Positions 1-10,989 of a stretch of 64,000 nucleotides of DNA are shown one piece after another (within the stretch, counting starts at the first letter, position 1; every line of letters begins with the position of its first letter). The DNA is from Blastomussa wellsi. Lineage: Eukaryota > Cnidaria > Anthozoa > Scleractinia > Plerogyridae. Made by a program: the position numbers and the translations under genes. The notes below the pieces were generated by a model. That model had not been told where the DNA came from. It saw only the letters and a program-made list of their open reading frames with translations, and searched no databases. The stretch is taken from positions 25,689,127 to 25,753,126 of the forward strand of contig OX393567.1 in the NCBI GenBank assembly GCA_947652115.1. Reading direction: 5' to 3'.

Positions 1-521
1 GCTTACGAGAGCTGCTACACTACCGCATAGTATTGTATTGTATTGTAAAGTTATAGATATAGGGCCAACTAAGAATATTAATTAACTGGTTCAAGCCCAA
101 ATATTTTTTTATTACTAGTAGTTTGCTCCTAAAACGAAACTGGCTATCACTGTAAACTATATAGTAAAAATTAATTGTAACCTGGCTACTTTTTTGTTGT
201 TTTTGTTATTTACAGCTAACTTTGAAGATGCAAAAAAGTGAATTATAACATTGTCTTTTGAGTTTGGAACATTTCTCCCAAAACACAAACTTCTCCCGTT
301 GTGTGTAAATTTTATTAATTTGATGAAGGTCTAAGTACTGGCTGAAAAGTCTTGAAAGTAAGATCTAAAAAACAGTCAGTGACAAACCATTTGTAAACTA
401 TGTCGTCTCCTGACTATGATTACCATATTTTTAAACATTTTGTAGTGTCTTTACAATACAGTTCCTAACATGGAACTCTGTAATTGCCTGGCAACTTATT
501 GTTTGTTTATTTTAATTGCAG
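1..521. other. Intron of IFT70 (left edge), no exon seen
   Basis: No coding exon is recognisable here. It ends in a clear acceptor (tttaattgcag) before the first IFT70 exon at 522. The first 30 bases (gagctgctacactacc) match the end of a short repeat family also seen near 34600, 46270 and 52850, so the window opens inside or next to a dispersed repeat. Confidence 0.6.
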
Positions 522-3500
522 TTGATTCTGCTCAGGAAGCGCTTACTGATATGCCGCCAAGAACTGAAGAGGTATGTAACAGTATGCAATTATTTATTTT
601 TTCATTTGTTTGTTTAATATCTATTTATTTTATTAGTGAAAAAATTTCATTGTGCATTGTATTCAGCAATCTGAAAGCCAACAGGTTTTGTTCAAGGCAT
701 AGAAAATAGGAGTTGCTTTTCCAACATGCAAATATTTTCACTGTGACTACAGCTCATGGCTTGGACTGAAGCAGCCACAGCTGCAGAGGACTGAGCAGCC
801 TGGAGAGTGAGAGGGCATGGCCCTATTCTCCACTAAGGAGAAAGGAACAATGATGACAGCTCATGGTGTCCCTCACGACCCATGTTTAAAACCTGAACAT
901 GCAAAACCAACATGTACCAGTTACTGGTTGTGTAATGATGTTATCTTTGGCTATGAAATGAACATTTTAATTTGTTCTTCCTCAAAATCTGGCAGGAACT
1001 TGACCCAGTAACTTTGCATAACCAAGCCCTAATGAACATGGAGGCAAATCCAACCCAGGTACGGTGATGTTTGAATTTCTAAAATAGTCAAGTGATATTC
1101 ACTAATTGGTTACACTTCAGTTTCTTGCCACTTTAAACCAGTTGATGTGACAGAGATAGTGTAAAATAAGACAATACTTAGTCACATAAAAAGCCCCATA
1201 CATTAAAATAAATAAAAACTTGTGTGCAATGTCAGAGCCACTTGTTTTTCTTGTCACGTTGCAGGGATTTGAGAAGTTGCAGTTTCTGTTGCAGCAAAAT
1301 CCATTTCCTCCAGGTAAATGTGACTGGCTGTGCACAGATCTATTGCATTCTTCTATCATCTTTTTTCTGCATCTTTACATTGCTGTTGCTCTGAACTTGT
1401 ATAAGCAGAAACCTACTTGACTTGAAACTTCAACACTTAGCATGTACAGACACTGTTTAAATTGTGATACTTTGAAATTTCAAAATGGCTTGTACAATTT
1501 CGGTTAGCATCCATCCATCCTCTAGAAGGCATGTAAGTTGAAAAGTTAGAAAGGCATTTGCCATTTCCACAGCTCCCATAATACACCTTGATTGCCCCCC
1601 AAATTTTACATAACCTATTTTTTCCCATTTCTCTTGGGTATTACAGTCGTCCCAAGATAAACTGAAGACAATGCTTTTGCAAAAGTTTTTGGGGAAAACA
1701 AGGTGCATTAAGGGGGATGTGGAATGGCAAATTCTGTGTTATATATGGTTGTTTTCATGGTCTCTTTTTTTGCAGAAACATTTGGAAATCTCTTGTTACT
1801 CTATGTGAAGTACCAGGTAGGATAATGTAACACTGTGGTCACATTTTTAAGATAAATCTATGTGGCTGGTAGTACCAAGAATGCATCCACTGGCCAGTCC
1901 TGATTTCGGAAGTCTGCATTTCATGGACTTCAAGCTGTTTTGCACAGCTCACTTGAGATATCCCGTGCAGTCTGATTGCCTGATAATTGATCTGAAGCAG
2001 TATGTGCTTGCTCTACAAATCTGGATTGGCCAGATTCTGCATTCTTGATGCAAAACAAAACCAGGCTCTGGGGATGAGACTGTCTTTTTAATGTTGTAAT
2101 CAAAGCACATTACTAAGTTATTAACTTAGTTTTTGGCTTCTTTTAAAGTATTTTGATCTAGCTGCAGATGTACTGGCTGAGAATGCTCACCTGACATATA
2201 AATTCCTAACACCAGTAAGTGAACTTGTTATTATTTTTATCACTGTATCAAGATGAATAATTTGCCCATGCAGCTAGTGACTTGTTGAGATTTCCATGGT
2301 ATATAGTAACTACCCACAGGGGTATCAATACAGGGCCTTAACAAGCCTTAACTGGGGGTGGGGGTGGGGGGGGGGGGGGCAAAAATTCTGATTCTCATGG
2401 GTTTTAATTTTGCACCACCTACCAGGAATTATCCATTCAGATTTATTAAGATTTTGTTATTGTTTAACGCATTGGCTCCCGTGCGAGCCAAAACTGGTTT
2501 TGATGAACAGTGCCTTTTGTTCCGCTTCTGAGGTCATCATCTTTTACAGCAAAAGGAACACTTATACTCAATCTCTGCAGGAGGAGATCTTTCCAATGAT
2601 ACCCAGATCAGAGTGACAGAGTTAATTGAGCATGAAATTATACACATGGAAATGTTTAGAAATTTGAGTGAAAAACTCGGAGGAAAAGTTGCCTCAACTA
2701 CCCTTGGCTACTCCAGGGCAAGAATTCCCTGTTTGAATCACGCTTTCTCGGGAATTTTGCCCTTTGCGCATGCCCGAGCAAAAATGTCATAAAACAAGAC
2801 AAAGGGTCCTCAAAACAAGTATGCCTTATGGAGCTTTTGGTCGATTTTGGGGTTTTGGGTTTTGATCATGCTGCAAGCATTTTTGTTTTAATTTTTGTTT
2901 TTTTCTTTTTACAGTATATGTATGACTTCCTGGATGCTATGATCACACAACAAACATCTCCAGAGGAGGTTAGTATTGACCTCATCCTTCAGCCTTGCAG
3001 TATCCATCAAACATGTTTGTAAATAAAGTTGAATGTACAGTATAACAAAGTGCCACTGAAATTTGTCTTCTGACTGATAAGAGACAGTGGTGGTGTGTAA
3101 GCACTTTTGCCTACTCTTTTCACTGGTTACATGTCAGGAACCTATGATTGTAAAGCCCATTTTGTTGTTTCAGGGAAACAAATTTGAACTTTGACTAATC
3201 AATAAATGCATACGATGAATTTTGCAGGCATATCGGAAATTAGATGACATGGCCACAAAACAGACGGAAACCTTGAGGAAACTTACCAAACAGGTTGGTG
3301 ACCTGTTTAGCAGGATTATAGCTGGAATGATTTTATTAGTAATTATTTGGAGAGGCTAAAAACACACCTACAGTAGATGAATTGAAATGCAAAAATAATG
3401 ATTTGGTTTTGTAGAATTTATAGTAATTGACAAATTACAAGACCATTAGGAAGTGGGGATGCATGACTTACAAGGACAGGGGTGGGACTGGATTTCAATA

Positions 3501-6500
3501 TGAAAGTTGCATGAACACATATTGGAACCCAGGAGTAACAGTAATCAAGGGACACCATAGGTGACGTCTGGTCAGGCTGTTGAGACGCCCGTCACCAAGA
3601 ACAGTTGTTTTCAGAACTACTCCCTCCCAGATGTTCACACTATACAAATCAAACTTGAAAGTGCGTGGTTTGTTTTTTCGTATTTGTGATTTGGCTTCTA
3701 TGGAAAACCCTGTTCCTTTTGGGAATGGATTCCATTGTTTGATTGAGGTGTTTGTGATTTGGGAGCACAATGGTACAGTTTCAGCAAACAAATATGTCAT
3801 TGTTTGTAGGTTCAAGAAGCAAGACAAAACCACGACGATGACACTGTGAAGAAAGCTGTAAATGAATATGATGAGGCACTGGAACGGTGTGTGACAATCA
3901 CAGTTGTCATAAAGCTCTGCAGAACCTCTAATTTCATTGGGTCTTGAGACCACAAAACCTCTATTGTTTTACGGCTAGGTCCATGGTTATTATTGTTTGA
4001 ACATAATTTTCTCAGCCAATCCTATGAGACGTTCCGAAGAGTTTCATGGCGACCTGACAATCATGCTTCCCTGTATTTCTTTGCATTGTTGCCGTTATTT
4101 AACCCATCACGCAAAACTCCCCTGTTTCCCAAATCGCTGCATCACAACCCAAGTAATGACTATCATATTTCAGTTGATAGATGTGTTCACAAAGTCATTA
4201 TCCCCTTTCAGAGAACTCCCTGAGCCCTCAGTTTTCGCAAGGAGGTTGCTAATCAACATGACATAAAGTGGTTTTCACTCTAGTGTTGAAAATAATTCAC
4301 ATTTCCTTTTATTCAGGGATGGACCATTAGAAAAGTGAGGGCGTGGTGCAAAAGCGGAAAAAATTCCCCAGTAAATTAAGAAAAATATGTCTACGCATTA
4401 TCCCACCAAAAAGTTCTTCCATCGGATGAAAAAAAAATCCACCATAAGTGTAAAAAAAATATATTTCGCATCTCCCAAGATCCCTACCTGTGCGACCCGC
4501 AAAATTGAGAAATTGTAAATGTTCGGAATCTGTTAAACTGTTGTGAACTTCTTGTCACTGATTCACTGTGGGATTACGATAGAAAATCTGCAGGCCCATG
4601 AGGGTTATTTTAATTATAAGGTCCACATAACTAACTGAAGAGTTGTTGCCTTGCTTGTAGGTACATACCAGTGTTGATGTCTCAAGCCAAGATTTATTGG
4701 GATCTTGATAATTATGCACAAGTGGAAAAGGTACGAAATACCGGTTGAGTGCCATTTTCCTAAGTCAATAGCAAGTCCCAAAGTATGTCATAATGAACAC
4801 AACAATGGGTCCTAGCCCTAAACAATAGCACAATAGTGCATATATTGACTTGGTGCATGGAGCATCACCCTGAAATACATACCACATGCTCTTATTGGCT
4901 TATAGTAAATTATGATCATGTAATTACATTGTATACACCAGAAAAAACACATCGTTATTACATGTAATTATGAACCAAACGGAAGCCACGAGCATAAGCT
5001 CCTATTAGACGAAAACATAAGTGTGATTTGTAGAAACGGACAGTGTTTTAGTGCGTGTCAATAAAAGAGCTGCGTTTTATCAACAGATATTCAGAAAGTC
5101 TGTTGAGTTCTGTAATGAACATGATGTTTGGAAGTTGAACGTTGCTCATGTACTGTTTATGCAGGTAAGACAAAACATTTTTACTGTCTGATTATTATTA
5201 TTAGAAAAGAGTGAAATTTTGTGTAATTTTGATCATGGGATTAAGGTCGCAGTTCTAATTTGCCCATTTATACATTAGGCGTGAACACACGTTGAAGTTG
5301 TTTTCTCTTTCTTAGGAAAATAAATACAAAGAGGCTGTTGGTTTCTATGAACCGATCGTTAAGAAACACTACGACAATGTAAGTATTAAGTGAGTACCGT
5401 TAGTAAGACTGAGACGTATGGACGTTCGGATTGCTTTCGTGTGTTCATGCTAGATTTTGATTGGATAATACCACTCGAAATCTCTTCGGGTGCATTCACG
5501 AACACTTGTTTCGCTTGCACCTCTCAGTGGATCGGTATTTTCTTCTTTTCTAATGTGGTTTGAATTGGAATTGGTGGATAAGAATTGATCAAGATTATTT
5601 GGGATTTGAAAACTCGAAGCAAAAGCAGGTACCGAATGTGAAATCTGAATAATTAGAGAAGTGCACTTTTTAATTATTAATCCGAAACATTTCTGGTTTT
5701 TTTATAATTTCAGATTCTCAGCGTCAGTGCAATAGTGTTGGCGAATCTCTGTGTGTCATACATCATGACCAGCGCTAATGAGGAGGTTAGTTGCTTGTTT
5801 GTTTTCATATTGATCTTCAACCTGATGCTTTTATCCCTTGTTACTAGCTACCTCGCGAGTTGGCCTATTGGTTGGTAGCTAGACTGCGTGCATTCAGTTG
5901 TTTTTTTTTGGAAATCCAACGCGCGACGGAAAAGTTAAAATCATACTGGTCAGGGAAATAAACAAGGAGGGAGTCGACCTTGATTTGCATCATTCGCACT
6001 CGTGCTTCTGCGTCGCAGTTGGAAAGAGACTGTTCACAGTATAACTGGTAGCCTGCAAACGCATGCAGGCGGAGAAACTATAGGTGTAAATTCTGCGTTG
6101 ACAGGCTGAATGGTTTGTCTGTTGTTGTTGGGATTCTAGGCCCCAGGGCCCACGATATCCTTGGCGCTACAGGTCCAAATGGATAGCGGAGTCTTGGGAC
6201 GAGAATGTCTTGGTCTTAGGCTTTTTCACTAAGAGGGAATTTCTTTTGCTTTTCATAGGCGGAAGAATTAATGCGGAAAATTGAGAAAGAGGAGGTAAGA
6301 GTTTGCTAGTTTTCATTTGAATTACTTTCAAAATATATCAACTGAAATCAACGGACATCCACTGATGAAGGGCTATGCCCTAAACGTCTGGCCTCCAAAG
6401 TCAACTATGGCACTTTTTACTCTTTAGAGAAAACGTTGATTAACATTTTATTGTGTGTTAGTACAAGTGCCACGCAGCTCACGGATTTTCCTTCGCCAAT

Positions 6501-8654
6501 TTCTTTTCAAAATATAGAATGTATAATACCTTTTGAGTTTCCCATGTGACTGTCTTTTGCAGGAGCAAGTGGCTTATGATGATCCAGATAAAAAGATTTA
6601 CCATCTTTGTATAGTGAACCTTGTTATTGGGTTAGTTTCTTCTCTTTGTTCAACATAAAGCGATTTTCGATCGAGTGTCGTAAAACCAAAACCAAAGCAA
6701 CTGCTCTGGCCAATCACAATGGGCACATGACAATCCAGTGAACCAATCAAAATTGCACACGCAGCCGGCATAAAGCGCGGGAAAACGTGCGCTTGCGAGT
6801 CACGATTGGACCGTTTTGGTTTTACTTCTGATTGGCTGAGAAAATGGTGCGAGTTTTTTTAAGCCAATCACAAAGCTTAGTACTGAATGCAAGACAAAGC
6901 AAACGCGAACTGTTTTCGGCAATCAAGTGAAAAGCGCTCTAAATGATCAAGTAAATGTTTTACTGAATTACAAACTGAGAAGGTTAACCACCTAAGGAAG
7001 TAGCTAAATGTGCCTAACTGAAATTGAATGATTAAAACACTGGCGTTTTGTGAACTTGTGGTGCTTGTCACGAGTGCAACTGTTACTGGCGGGAAAAGGG
7101 TACTTGGAAAATTACATTTCCGGCGATTGGTTGATGAAACATCTGGTATCCAATTGGCTGAGTAAACAATAGCTTCGCCCTGATTGGTTACGGTAGACTA
7201 ATTTGCACGCATTTTCTGAACGATTTGCCAAAAACAATGTTTCTTGCTTTTTAGCACTTTATATTGTGCCAAGGGAAACTACGAATTTGGAATCTCTCGG
7301 ATTATGAAGAGCTTGGAACCTTACAATAAAAAGGTGCGATGCTTTTTGCAAGTTTTTCGATTTTCCGATATTCTTCTCTTTAGTGAATGTATCTGTGACG
7401 CGTTTGTAATTTTTCTGTATAATGTCTTTTCAGCTGGGAACAGATACATGGTTTTACGCTAAGAGATGTTTTTTGTCACTTCTGGAGAACATGGTAAGGA
7501 ATAGAGGTTGTTTCTTGTGTGCCTGTGTAAACAGAACTTTCTCTTCGCGTGCTCAAGCAATTAATCCCCGCTTTAAGAATTAGGACTCATCCTCGGTGTA
7601 AAAACCTATGAAACTCACGAGTGACGTAAAACAAAGAATTCGAACGAACAAGACAACAAAGAACCTCGAAACAATATAGAACAGAAAACAATAAATCAAA
7701 AACAAAGAAAAAAGTCACAGGTTTTTACACCGAGATAAACCCGGGATTAGAGCCAAAATAGCAATTAACAACACTGTTCATATAGCCTCTTCGCTTTCGG
7801 CCCGAGGGGCGTTTCGCAAGACGGACGATTCGAAACGCCCCTCGGGCCGGGGGCGAACAAGGACGGCTGTATTCTCGGGCTAAACACTGCATGGCTGTCT
7901 GCATAACCACGGCATTTGTATGGAATGTTTTGGGTGCTGCTTTGGAAGAATAGTGAGCGCTCTGAGAAAGACGTATGCATGTTTGTTCAAGTTAGTCTTT
8001 CTACTCCTGTTTGAAGTTTAATTATCTGTCTTTTCATGCAGGCTAAGCACATGATTATGTTGAGGGACAGTGTGATACAAGACATTATTCAGTTCTTAGA
8101 ACACTGTGAAGGTAAGCGTCTGTAACGCCTCATATGTAACCGTCCTTTTGGCTCGTCACGTAATCTTTCTTCCCTCGCGAAGGTTAGCCGGAGATTACGT
8201 GACAATGTCACGTCTGGTTGGGAGGCTAGCAGATCCTAGCCTCTCTTCCTATGCGCCAAGAAATACGTATACTGCCCAGGGACGGATCCAGGATTTTCCT
8301 TAGGAGGGGGTGCACCACTAAGGGATGACGTAATATATGAGTGACGTTAGCAGAATACCAGTTATCAAGAAAGCCTCAGATCATCCGTCATCTGGAGGGG
8401 TGGGGGTGCGCACCCCCTGAAACCTCCCCCTAAATCCGCCACTGCTGCTCTTTGTATTGATTATGCTTGAATCCTAGTACTGAATTTATTATTATTTTGG
8501 TGACAAAAGTAATCTTTGTTTGTTTGCAGTTTACGGCAAAAACGTAGCTGCAGTCGTAGAACAGCCCCTAGAAGAAGAAAGAATGCACCCAGGGAAGAAC
8601 ACAGTCACTTTTGAGGCCAGAGAATTAAAAAGCTTGTTCATGCGCTTAATTTGA
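522..8654 (+). CDS. TTC30: IFT70 / TTC30 intraflagellar transport TPR protein, C-terminal 18 exons
   Basis: Subunit of the IFT-B complex that carries cargo along the ciliary axoneme. Exons: 522-571, 996-1058, 1265-1313, 1776-1816, 2149-2214, 2915-2968, 3228-3293, 3810-3886, 4661-4730, 5087-5164, 5316-5378, 5714-5785, 6259-6294, 6563-6630, 7255-7333, 7434-7493, 8042-8111, 8530-8654. All have GT-AG borders and phases that join without a break, giving 394 codons plus a stop at 8652-8654. Translated blocks such as EALTDMPPR, NPFPPETFGNLLLLY, DVWKLNVAHVLFMQENKYKEA, EEAEELMRKIEKEEEQ and EQPLEEERMHPGKNTVT follow vertebrate TTC30A/B almost residue for residue. The vertebrate protein is about 660 residues, so roughly 270 N-terminal residues lie left of the window. 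No frame damage was seen. Family assignment is very secure; exon edges rest on splice signals and homology. Confidence 0.95.
7584..7742 (+). mobile_element. hAT-like MITE, copy 1 (IFT70 intron)
   Basis: A 159-bp element with inverted subterminal repeats ctcggtgtaaaaacct and aggtttttacaccgag. It is flanked by imperfect 8-bp repeats (agaattag / gggattag), suggesting an old hAT-type insertion. A second copy in opposite orientation lies at 53151-53312, with a perfect 8-bp target duplication. No coding capacity. Confidence 0.75.
7798..7849. repeat. GC-rich perfect inverted repeat (19-bp stem)
   Basis: CGGCCCGAGGGGCGTTTCG at 7798-7816 is exactly reverse-complementary to 7831-7849, with a 14-base loop. 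It stands out in AT-rich intron sequence, 55 bp after a MITE. It would form a very stable hairpin in DNA or pre-mRNA. Confidence 0.85.
8277..8444. mobile_element. Short MITE with CAG termini (IFT70 intron)
   Basis: Ends are CAGGGACGGATCCAGGATTT and, inverted, AAATCCGCCACTG. The element is about 168 bp, with a second GGGGGTGC/GCACCCCC inverted pair inside. The CAG termini and length fit a non-autonomous hAT-type element; no clean target duplication was identified. Confidence 0.55.
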
Positions 8655-9103
8655 ATTGCTTCAATGGAACATAATATTTAGAGAGTGACTCTCCTTGCAT
8701 AAACGTTAAACCAACGATCTGGTCTGTATTTACCAAGGCAAAGAACTTAGTCACCACTGAGTCAAAACTTAAATTGCATGAAAACGTGCAGCCGACGCCA
8801 AACACTGGAAACGAAGTGGTAAAAAGGCTTTGGTTTTGCTTCTGATTGGTTAAAGAAAAATTACGATCGGTCAGCGGTCTCGGAGCAGCCGTATGGGTGA
8901 GTGGTGAAACCAGCAATAATTACTCTGACAATCAATTGAAAACCAAGGTTAAAGTGTATGGAGAGCAATTCTAAAAGTGACTTCTTAAATAACTCGGCCA
9001 TACTCGGCTCAACAGAGATGTATATATGTACCTTCGTGCGTGCAAGTTGGTGTCACCGAGAGTAGTAAAAAAGACTTAAAATTAACATTTCTTGTAAAGT
9101 GTA

Positions 9104-9109
9104 AATAAA
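9104..9109 (+). terminator. Candidate polyadenylation signal of IFT70
   Basis: AATAAA about 450 bp after the stop codon, with no other strong candidate between. Confidence 0.5.
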
Positions 9110-9359
9110 GTCTTTGCTAATTCAGTTGTATGAATCTTGTGTGACTTTATTGCGGCAGTTGGTATGTGTGGTTATTAATCTTTTCGAAAGATAGTAAGAA
9201 AATGCATGGCGAAGAACACAACCTATTTCTACTTTTTCAGGGGGCAGTTTCCTTCATTTTCTTGTGTCGGTACACGCCTCTGCTACTTATCGCTGTGGCA
9301 TTTAGCTTCGTGTGGCAACACCTTTAGAGTTGTGCTAAATGCAATAGCATTTCGTGTAT

Positions 9360-9421
9360 TGTTCATCATCAGAGAGGTAAACTCATGCATATCAGAGTTT
9401 ACCTCTGATGATGAACTTTTC
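9360..9421. repeat. Imperfect hairpin
   Basis: gttcatcatcagag and ggtaaactc on the left pair with gagtttacc and ctctgatgatgaac on the right, giving about a 22-bp stem with a 2-base bulge and a 10-base loop. No further copies were seen in the window. Confidence 0.6.
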
Positions 9422-9630
9422 GTTCGAAATATGCCGTGCTACCAATTTCTTGTATTGTTTCGGTAATATTCTCAAGCGGCCTAGCTACACTGCCACCCCC
9501 CCTCCCCTCCCCTTCCTGCCCGGGAAGATAAGATATACAGCAGGTACGGATCTCTAAATGGTAAACGATGATAAGTCAAAGACTACTGCAAGGCTGAAAC
9601 ACTAACGTGATATATTTTGAACAATATTTA

Positions 9631-9976
9631 GGCTGGCCAGACCAGCCTTCTTTAAGTTTAGATGTTACTAATTTTTTAACATGAAATTTCAATATTATAT
9701 TATGGTGGTGTCGCAATACATATTTCGAAACTTATAGGAGTGGCGAAATTACGTATACAAGATGATTCCAGAGAAAGATAGAAATGTCTAAATAAAAAAT
9801 AAAAATAGACTAAGAGCTACAAAGCAAACATGAATTATAATTTAACATAAATAAAACATTTCTACGTTAGTTACAAGTTTTAAGATTCATCGCGTCTATT
9901 CAGTCCATGGGGCTCTAATGTCCCCGCTAAATCTATTAAAAAGGACTCTGGCTGAAGAAGGCTGGTCTGGCCAGCC
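9631..9976. mobile_element. Inverted-repeat element with GGCTGGCCAGACCAGCC ends
   Basis: GGCTGGCCAGACCAGCCTTC starts at 9631 and its reverse complement ends at 9976; outside both ends lies an atattt-like continuation. The repeat end is itself palindromic. A related terminus (ggatggccagacctgaccat) occurs at about 56807. No coding sequence inside. Confidence 0.6.
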
Positions 9977-10719
9977 GAAATACTGGGCCGGTTTCAGTTA
10001 TGATATTTGCTTGTTCCATTATCCTTGGATGAAGCCTTGGAGTTTACTTTTATTTACATTTATTTTTTTTAACGTTTATTTATTATGAAAATTCTGACAG
10101 ATTTCCGCAAAACGGTGTAAACCGCTATGGATCCGCGCCAGCTGCCGCAGTTTGCGTAGAACGGGGTGCTAGAGGTTTCTATTTTGCTTTCGCAAGGAGC
10201 AGCAAACTCCCTGAAGCATGGCACTATCGCTGCTTCGCCACTCACTGATTGTGCTTTAGCGCAAACATTTTCGTAAACTTTCCGCCCATGTCTCTATTGA
10301 GGTAGGCGCCGCATTCTTCTCGCGTTACACGCCCTTTGACAATTTTCGGCCTCCTTTCACGTGTTTGCATAATATATAAAATAAATTTATAAAGGATCGA
10401 AATAAATCCTAAGTCATTTACGATCGCCAAGGGCCAGTTTCACTGTCTTCACAAATCGAAAATCGCTGAGGCTAATGGTCAATCTGTTTTCTTTTTGCAG
10501 ACATTTCGTCCGTTTTCAAAATGATCATGAAAGCTTTTCATCATCCACGAGAACACTTCACTCACAATTTTGCGTGCATTTTCAAGGCGTCTGAAGCGTG
10601 CCCTGGGTTGAGCCATCTGAAGGATAAAACACAAACCGTTCCAAGAAATGCGAAAATTGCGTGGACGATTGTTAGAGGGGCGGGTTGCTTTCACATAATC
10701 TTTGATGTCACTCAGGAGA

Positions 10720-10989
10720 AGAAAAAGGAAAAAGTCTAACGAACACGCCGAATAGATTCAAAATTTTTGCGTCGCAAGCACACAGGCCGCAAGCCGCTTT
10801 CATGTTCCGCGCCTTACCGTCGCACGCAGGGGCCGAACGGAGACCCGGACCCGAAAGAGCGGCGGAAATCCAGCCAAAGGGGCCGCGCAAAGGACATAAC
10901 ATGCAAACGAGGCCCCATTTTTAATCCCATAATATTTTTCATCCGGCGCGTCACTTTCACACGCACGAGGCCACCGGCAACCGAACAAA
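10720..10989 (+). promoter_or_regulatory. Likely CpG-rich promoter/5' UTR of ALYREF
   Basis: GC- and CpG-content rises sharply compared with flanking DNA over this interval, directly before the ALYREF start codon at 10990. No TATA box is evident. Frames on both strands are by-products of base composition. Confidence 0.4.

Larger units (their letters stand above)
8655..10989. other. IFT70 3' UTR and intergenic region to ALYREF
   Basis: Holds the IFT70 3' UTR (to about 9110), a hairpin at 9360-9421, an inverted-repeat element at 9631-9976, and from about 10740 a GC-richer stretch rich in CpG that ends at the ALYREF start codon and is its likely promoter and 5' UTR. Short frames on both strands here show no recognisable protein family. 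Confidence 0.6.

Noticed and set aside
2346..2381. G-run as a possible G-quadruplex control element
   Set aside because: Intronic homopolymer-like tract with no other sign of function.
3495..3953. 152-codon minus-strand frame
   Set aside because: It lies across a real IFT70 exon and its introns on the other strand; no family resemblance.
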